The notes under the pieces: generated by a model
Database searches by the model: none
The model's input: only the letters and a program-made list of their open reading frames with translations
Told to the model about the DNA's origin: nothing
Assembly (NCBI GenBank): GCA_905182185.1
Contig: CAJJAP010000002.1
Coordinates: forward strand, 1-64,000
From: an uncultured Candidatus Poseidoniales archaeon
Lineage (GTDB): Archaea > Thermoplasmatota > Poseidoniia > Poseidoniales > Poseidoniaceae
DNA length: 64,000 nucleotides
Direction: 5' to 3'
Program-made: the position numbers and the translations under genes
Shown: in pieces, positions 60,032 to 64,000 of the stretch
Numbering within the stretch: the first letter of the stretch is position 1
How the letters are laid out: each line of letters begins with the position of its first letter

Positions 60032-61219
60032 TCAAATCAATGCTTCAGTACATGCATAATTGCGTGAGCAGTTTTTACATTTCCCTGGTCTTTCATGGTT
60101 TCTTTTGGGATCGTTGTGAACCATTAATCTCTGGACTTCAGCAATAGCATCGAATAACATTGATTTATTTGCATCATCCCATGGGATTTGATGTAAGTCC
60201 TCATTTCCATATCTTAGCACTCCATAAGGAGTGGCTCTTTTAGTACTAATCTCTACTAAATGCAAATACGCCAAAACTTGTATCTTGTGAGAGCGGTGAG
60301 GGAATTTTGGTACTCTTCCAGTTTTCTGTTCAACCGGAATAAATTCGCCATCTACTATCACTATCTGGTCTGGCCTTCCTCGAAGGCCAGTTATTGGATC
60401 TTTCAATAGACTCGTAGAATCTTCATTGTCAGAATATGCGATTTCTGTATTTTCTTTCAATCCAACAATTTCTCTTGCGATTTCTAATGAATTTTCTACA
60501 AGTAGAGCTCTTTGCAACTGCCAAGAAGCGAATAATGTCCAAGACATTGCTAATACCGCAAACAAGAAACCCGCCTGACTTTTGTTCTCTGCACCTATGA
60601 GGGCCATGGAATGCAGAGCCAATGCTATTGATGCTAACAATAATGCCGCCTCTATCCGACCTGCTTCAAACCATCCACCGATGAAACCTTGAGGCTGTAA
60701 TACCGATTCAAGATGATATGTATCGCTCTCTTGAAAATTACTTTTTGATTTTGCAATCGTATCCGTCCATCCAATCCATTCTCTCCATGGCAGATAAACT
60801 GCTACAATTCCAGTAATTAGGAGAGATAATGCCCAGAGTGCCATGTATCTAGCAATTGATTCGGTGGTGTAAGCAGCATCTTCTATCAAAGAAAAAACGA
60901 TAGCATCTATGATGAATACTAAGATGACACCAAACCACCACGACCAGATGACCATGGCTCTTCGTAATTTAGCGTGTTTTTCTTGATAGTCTTTTACTTG
61001 GCCGTGAATTGTGGCGTGTTTTTCGAACCCAGCTGTAATTGCTTCACCTTGGCCACTTTTCCCTTCTCGCGCTAGTGACCAAGAGAGAGGACAATATTCG
61101 TGGCGTTCCAAATCGCTGGCACTAACTCTCAATGGTTCACCAGTTTTTAATCGCCAAACACCGTCCTCATGGAGTTCAGCGCCATTAAATTGGTCTGATT
61201 GAGGAGAATCTTGAGCCAT
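60032..61219 (-). CDS. Cas4/RecB-like PD-(D/E)XK nuclease with inserted membrane helices
   Basis: A 395-residue protein (ATG at 61219; positions below count from the TTG at 61222). The N-terminus has SASDLERHEYCPLSW (Cys44), then FEKHATIHGQ (about 67-75). The core nuclease motifs are GRPDQIVIV (Asp285), PVEQKTG (Glu298, Lys300) and QVLAYL (Gln315). The C-terminus has KCKNCSRNYAC (Cys382, 385, 391), so with Cys44 the four Cys of a Cas4/AddB-type [4Fe-4S] cluster are present. Between about 90 and 240 are four hydrophobic segments (about 91-112, 126-145, 188-210, 216-238), which would put the nuclease on the membrane. There is no CRISPR array or cas1/cas2 nearby. Biological role unknown. Confidence 0.8.
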   Translation of the reverse strand: MAQDSPQSDQFNGAELHEDGVWRLKTGEPLRVSASDLERHEYCPLSWSLAREGKSGQGEAITAGFEKHATIHGQVKDYQEKHAKLRRAMVIWSWWFGVILVFIIDAIVFSLIEDAAYTTESIARYMALWALSLLITGIVAVYLPWREWIGWTDTIAKSKSNFQESDTYHLESVLQPQGFIGGWFEAGRIEAALLLASIALALHSMALIGAENKSQAGFLFAVLAMSWTLFASWQLQRALLVENSLEIAREIVGLKENTEIAYSDNEDSTSLLKDPITGLRGRPDQIVIVDGEFIPVEQKTGRVPKFPHRSHKIQVLAYLHLVEISTKRATPYGVLRYGNEDLHQIPWDDANKSMLFDAIAEVQRLMVHNDPKRNHERPGKCKNCSRNYACTEALI

Positions 61220-61334
61220 CAATTATTTCCCCCGTATGCAGCGTGGGGGGTGGGCTCTTTCTTTTATTCTCCGCCGTCACGATTATGGCGATTTCACTAA
61301 ATACTGAAATTCTGAAAGTCTTAGTCAGTGCGAA

Positions 61335-61349
61335 GCGGTTTAATATGGG
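61335..61349 (+). promoter_or_regulatory. Putative rps2 promoter
   Basis: GCGGTTTAATATGGG lies about 40 bases before the rps2 start and matches the ftsZ box. A short leader with TGAGGTTT follows before the ATG. Confidence 0.5.
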
Positions 61350-61380
61350 GGTTATGTGGGCGGCTTGCTGAGGTTTATCT

Positions 61381-61992
61381 ATGTCCGATGAAGAAGCAAC
61401 ATTACTGATACCGTTTGAAGACTATGAAGAGAACGCCGTAAATATCGGTACTCAACAGAAAAGTTCAGACATGAAGAGATTTATTGAACGTGTTCGTGAG
61501 GATGGGTTATACCTTTTGGACGTCAATATCACCGATGCTCGTATCCGTTCAATCGCTGCTTTCCTCAATCATTTTGATTCCCCTCGTATAATGGTAGTTT
61601 CAGCTCGTCAATACGGACAGAGGCCAGCACGTCTTTTCTCAGAAGCAATCGGAGCAAATTCCGCAGTCGGTCGCTTTATTCCAGGTTCACTTACCAATCC
61701 AGTTCTTCGTTCATACGTCGAACCAGATGTGCTTTTCGTAACAGACCCTGCTGCTGACCAACAAGCATTGATCGAAGCGGTTAACTCCGGTCTTCCAATC
61801 GTCGGTATCGTGGACGCAAACAATAATCTTCGTAATGTTGACATCGCACTTCCTGCAAATAACAAGGGTCGTCGCTCTCTTGCTCAAATTTACTGGCTAC
61901 TCGCCCGTGAAGTACTCAAACTACGTGGAAAAACCACAGATGAAGATTGGGCTAAGGAACAAGATCTTGAAGAGTGGCAATCAACCTTCTGA
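61381..61992 (+). CDS. rps2: Small ribosomal subunit protein uS2
   Basis: A 203-residue ribosomal protein of archaeal type. Conserved stretches include NIGTQQKSSDMKRFIERVREDGLYLLD, PGSLTNP and PDVLFVTDPAADQQALIEA, with LPIVGIVDANN. Codon bias is strong (CGT, GGT). Here rps2 is expressed alone from its own promoter and not beside rpoN/rpoK or rpl13 as in some Archaea. Confidence 0.96.
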   Translation: MSDEEATLLIPFEDYEENAVNIGTQQKSSDMKRFIERVREDGLYLLDVNITDARIRSIAAFLNHFDSPRIMVVSARQYGQRPARLFSEAIGANSAVGRFIPGSLTNPVLRSYVEPDVLFVTDPAADQQALIEAVNSGLPIVGIVDANNNLRNVDIALPANNKGRRSLAQIYWLLAREVLKLRGKTTDEDWAKEQDLEEWQSTF

Positions 61993-62077
61993 GTATTGTT
62001 GAATGCCTGTGCCTTTTTTGGCATATTAGTTTCAATATTGAATGGATGTTATTTACATAAAGGTATCATAAGCAAGT

Positions 62078-63013
62078 ATGTTTTGCCATAATATACACGG
62101 AGGGTCTAATATTTCTAAATCCTCATCCAAACAATTTTTCCCAATTCGTGCAATAAAGTTCGGATTAAGAATGCCTGGGAGATTTTTCAACCATTACATT
62201 ATCTATCCACTTTTGGATAAAAAAATTGCTAACAGCGAATTAGATCTTTACGTCCATGACAAGGAAAGAGGATTGCTAAGGGAATTAAATACCGGAGAAC
62301 GCGTCAATTGGAGTCTCGAATCTGGCAAAGCATGCGATGCAGTACCTTGGTTAGACAGAATTAATCCGCTGGTAGATAAAAATGATATTGTATTTGATGT
62401 CGGGGCAAATATAGGCGTTGTCTGTCATTGGTTCGCCCATAGATGTGCCGTAGTTCATGCTTTTGAACCACATCCAGGTAACTTGAACACAATAAAAAAT
62501 CAAATCGATTTGAGAAATATGCAAAATATTTCACTACATTCAATTGCGCTTGGAAAAGAAAATACGACAATGAAATTACATGTAAAGGGATTTCATGGCC
62601 ACCATTCTCTCGGTGATGTGAATAATAGTCCGACAATTGACCAAATCGATGTTGATGTTAAGTGCCTTGACGATGTTGCCAAAGAACTTGAAATCAATCA
62701 CATCAATTTCCTGAAAATAGATGTAGAAGGCTTTGAGGTTGATGTATTACTCGGAGCACAACAATTACTCGCTAACAAGCAAATTGATTATGTTCTTTTT
62801 GAATTACAAGATTCAATTCTACATTCTATTAATCGCACTTCACGGCAAGCATTACAGCCATTATTTGATGCAGGGTACGATATTATTGATCTATACGGTA
62901 AATTAGTGGATGCCAATAATTCTGAGCCAATCGCAAATGGCGATTATTTGGCTTGTATCAATGGCGCTGAAACTGCTAAGAAATTGGGGTCATCGCCCTT
63001 TGAACTGATTTAA
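62078..63013 (+). CDS. FkbM-family methyltransferase
   Basis: A 311-residue protein of the FkbM type, which methylates sugars or polyketide-like hydroxyls using S-adenosylmethionine. FDVGANIGVV (about 106-115) is the AdoMet motif I, HAFEPHPGNL (about 127-136) motif II and FLKIDVEGFEVDVLLGAQ the family signature. The N-terminus of about 95 residues is basic and not conserved. In envelope-rich archaea such enzymes often modify surface glycans; no glycosyltransferase is beside it here. ATG start, SD unclear. Confidence 0.88.
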   Translation: MFCHNIHGGSNISKSSSKQFFPIRAIKFGLRMPGRFFNHYIIYPLLDKKIANSELDLYVHDKERGLLRELNTGERVNWSLESGKACDAVPWLDRINPLVDKNDIVFDVGANIGVVCHWFAHRCAVVHAFEPHPGNLNTIKNQIDLRNMQNISLHSIALGKENTTMKLHVKGFHGHHSLGDVNNSPTIDQIDVDVKCLDDVAKELEINHINFLKIDVEGFEVDVLLGAQQLLANKQIDYVLFELQDSILHSINRTSRQALQPLFDAGYDIIDLYGKLVDANNSEPIANGDYLACINGAETAKKLGSSPFELI

Positions 63014-63018
63014 CTCAG

Positions 63019-64000
63019 TTAAAGCTCTAATTCCTTGTATGATGAGAGGAAATCCGATGTGGCTTTGGCGAATTCTTCTCTAGTAACCTTGCCATGCATA
63101 ATCGACCTTATTTTTTTGGCGCTTGGTAACCCTCTAGTAAACGATACTGCATGCCCGCGCAGATTTTTCAAATCTAAACCAGTAGTTTGCGTTGCCAATT
63201 CGATGTACCTGTCCCAGCACCATCTCCTGGTCTCAAATTGCTGAGCGACTTCTGATAAAGAGTTCCAATTGCCCTCGAAATGCTCTATCCAAGGTAATTG
63301 GGTTGCATCCATCCATCCCAATTCTACTTTCATTTCACCAAAAACGGATGGCCGGCCAATAGCTCCCCTTCCTATCATCAATCCAGCTGCCTGTGTTTGT
63401 AATAGGCAGGCGGAAGCAGAAGCTCCGTTGACAATGTCACCATTTGCAATCACAGGAACTTCAACAGCTTGAACTGCATTTGCAATATAATCCCAATCGG
63501 CTTCACCAGAATACCTTTGTCTGAGTGTTCTGCCATGAATGCATAATCTTTGAACTCCTACATTCTCTAATTCCTTGCAAATTTCAAGTGCATTATTTTC
63601 TCCTTTGCCAGTACCCAATCTCATTTTTGCAGTGACAGGGATATCGATTCTATCAACGATTTGGGAGCACATGTCAACCAAACTTTTAGGTTCTGCCATC
63701 AAAGCAGCCCCGGCACAAATCTTGGTTACTTTTGGTGCAGGGCAGCCAAAATTCAAATCAATTATATCGGCATTAGCACTAAGCATTTCCGCGGCACGAG
63801 CCATATCTTCAGCAACCCCTCCAAATATTTGGGGGATAAATGGAGATTCTTCCTCACAGGTCTCCATTCTACTCCAAGACCTTGCTGCTTCACGGGATAA
63901 AGCAGTTGAATTAGTGAATTCAGTTATGGTAAAATCAGCACCACATTCCTTGGCCAATAGGCGAAATGGTAAATCGGTGACTCCAGCCATTGGTGCAAGA
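63019..64000 (-). CDS. tRNA-dihydrouridine synthase (5' end beyond window)
   Basis: An FMN-dependent Dus-family enzyme reducing uridine to dihydrouridine in tRNA. Visible marks are APMAGVTDLPFR at the start of the visible part, DLNFGCPAPKV with the catalytic Cys in the ICAGAALM-type region, TAKMRLG, LCIHGRT and IANGDI. The reading frame continues upstream of the Met at 63990 (Leu-Ala-Pro before it), so the gene runs off the window's right end. It converges with the FkbM gene, 5 bases apart. Confidence 0.93.
   Translation of the reverse strand, partial: LAPMAGVTDLPFRLLAKECGADFTITEFTNSTALSREAARSWSRMETCEEESPFIPQIFGGVAEDMARAAEMLSANADIIDLNFGCPAPKVTKICAGAALMAEPKSLVDMCSQIVDRIDIPVTAKMRLGTGKGENNALEICKELENVGVQRLCIHGRTLRQRYSGEADWDYIANAVQAVEVPVIANGDIVNGASASACLLQTQAAGLMIGRGAIGRPSVFGEMKVELGWMDATQLPWIEHFEGNWNSLSEVAQQFETRRWCWDRYIELATQTTGLDLKNLRGHAVSFTRGLPSAKKIRSIMHGKVTREEFAKATSDFLSSYKELEL

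Noticed and set aside
60032-61219. Cas4-like gene as evidence for a CRISPR-Cas system
   Set aside because: No repeat-spacer array and no cas1, cas2 or effector genes are present in the window; Cas4-like nucleases also occur alone.

Overview
The window looks like a chromosomal segment of a marine planktonic euryarchaeon, most plausibly Marine Group II (Candidatus Poseidoniales). This rests on gene content read from the sequence, not on a database search. The information-processing genes are archaeal: ribosomal protein L15e, uS2 of archaeal type, aIF1A, RIO1 kinase, a Dim2/Pno1-like KH protein, and an intron-containing tRNA-Tyr with a C1-G72 pair. There is also an FtsZ, an 11-subunit complex I without NuoEFG, and many secreted peptidases and large surface proteins. 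Starts are often preceded by GGAGG or GAGGTG, and several promoters share a GCGGTTTAATATGG-like box.

Layout. 1-4.7 kb: an M14 metallocarboxypeptidase, a Na+-coupled SLC6/NSS-type amino-acid transporter and a small membrane-anchored acidic protein, apparently one operon. 4.8-9.1 kb: hisS, a SAP/membrane/zinc-ribbon protein, a secreted protein with a PGF-type C-terminus, and ftsZ. 9.3-19.5 kb: an M28 peptidase, a 1405-residue Gly-rich surface protein, an NYN (Regnase-like) RNase with a LOTUS-like C-terminus, and a MacB/LolCDE-type ABC exporter pair. 19.7-24.2 kb: a DUF1059 protein, tRNA-Tyr with a palindromic 51-bp direct repeat at its 3' end, a SPOUT methyltransferase, a YdjM-like membrane protein, rpl15e, a PRC-barrel protein and RNase Z. 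24.2-39.8 kb: a block of very large cell-envelope proteins, including a subtilisin-like protease and an unrecognised protein of about 1550 residues. 39.9-51.9 kb: nuoABCDHIJJ'KLMN. 52-54.5 kb: aIF1A, RIO1 and Dim2-like KH protein. 54.5-64 kb: two surface proteins, a lipoprotein, a Cas4/RecB-like nuclease carrying inserted membrane helices, rps2, an FkbM methyltransferase and a Dus enzyme cut by the window end.

How it fits together. The secreted or anchored M14, M28 and S8 peptidases plus the Na+ symporter suggest a protein-degrading heterotroph. Complex I would take electrons from a donor other than NADH, or through a separate input module. The recurrent plan of the envelope proteins is signal peptide, Ig/CARDB-like ectodomains, one membrane helix and a cytosolic tail, several tails ending in zinc ribbons.

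Seven envelope or secreted genes contain about 15 single-base reading-frame shifts in total, and none is apparent in the housekeeping genes. I annotate each of these genes as one locus across the shifts and give the approximate shift positions. The most unusual items are the membrane-embedded Cas4-like nuclease, the NYN-LOTUS-like protein, the tRNA-Tyr trailer palindromes, the insertion in NuoI and the acidic LF-motif tail of aIF1A.
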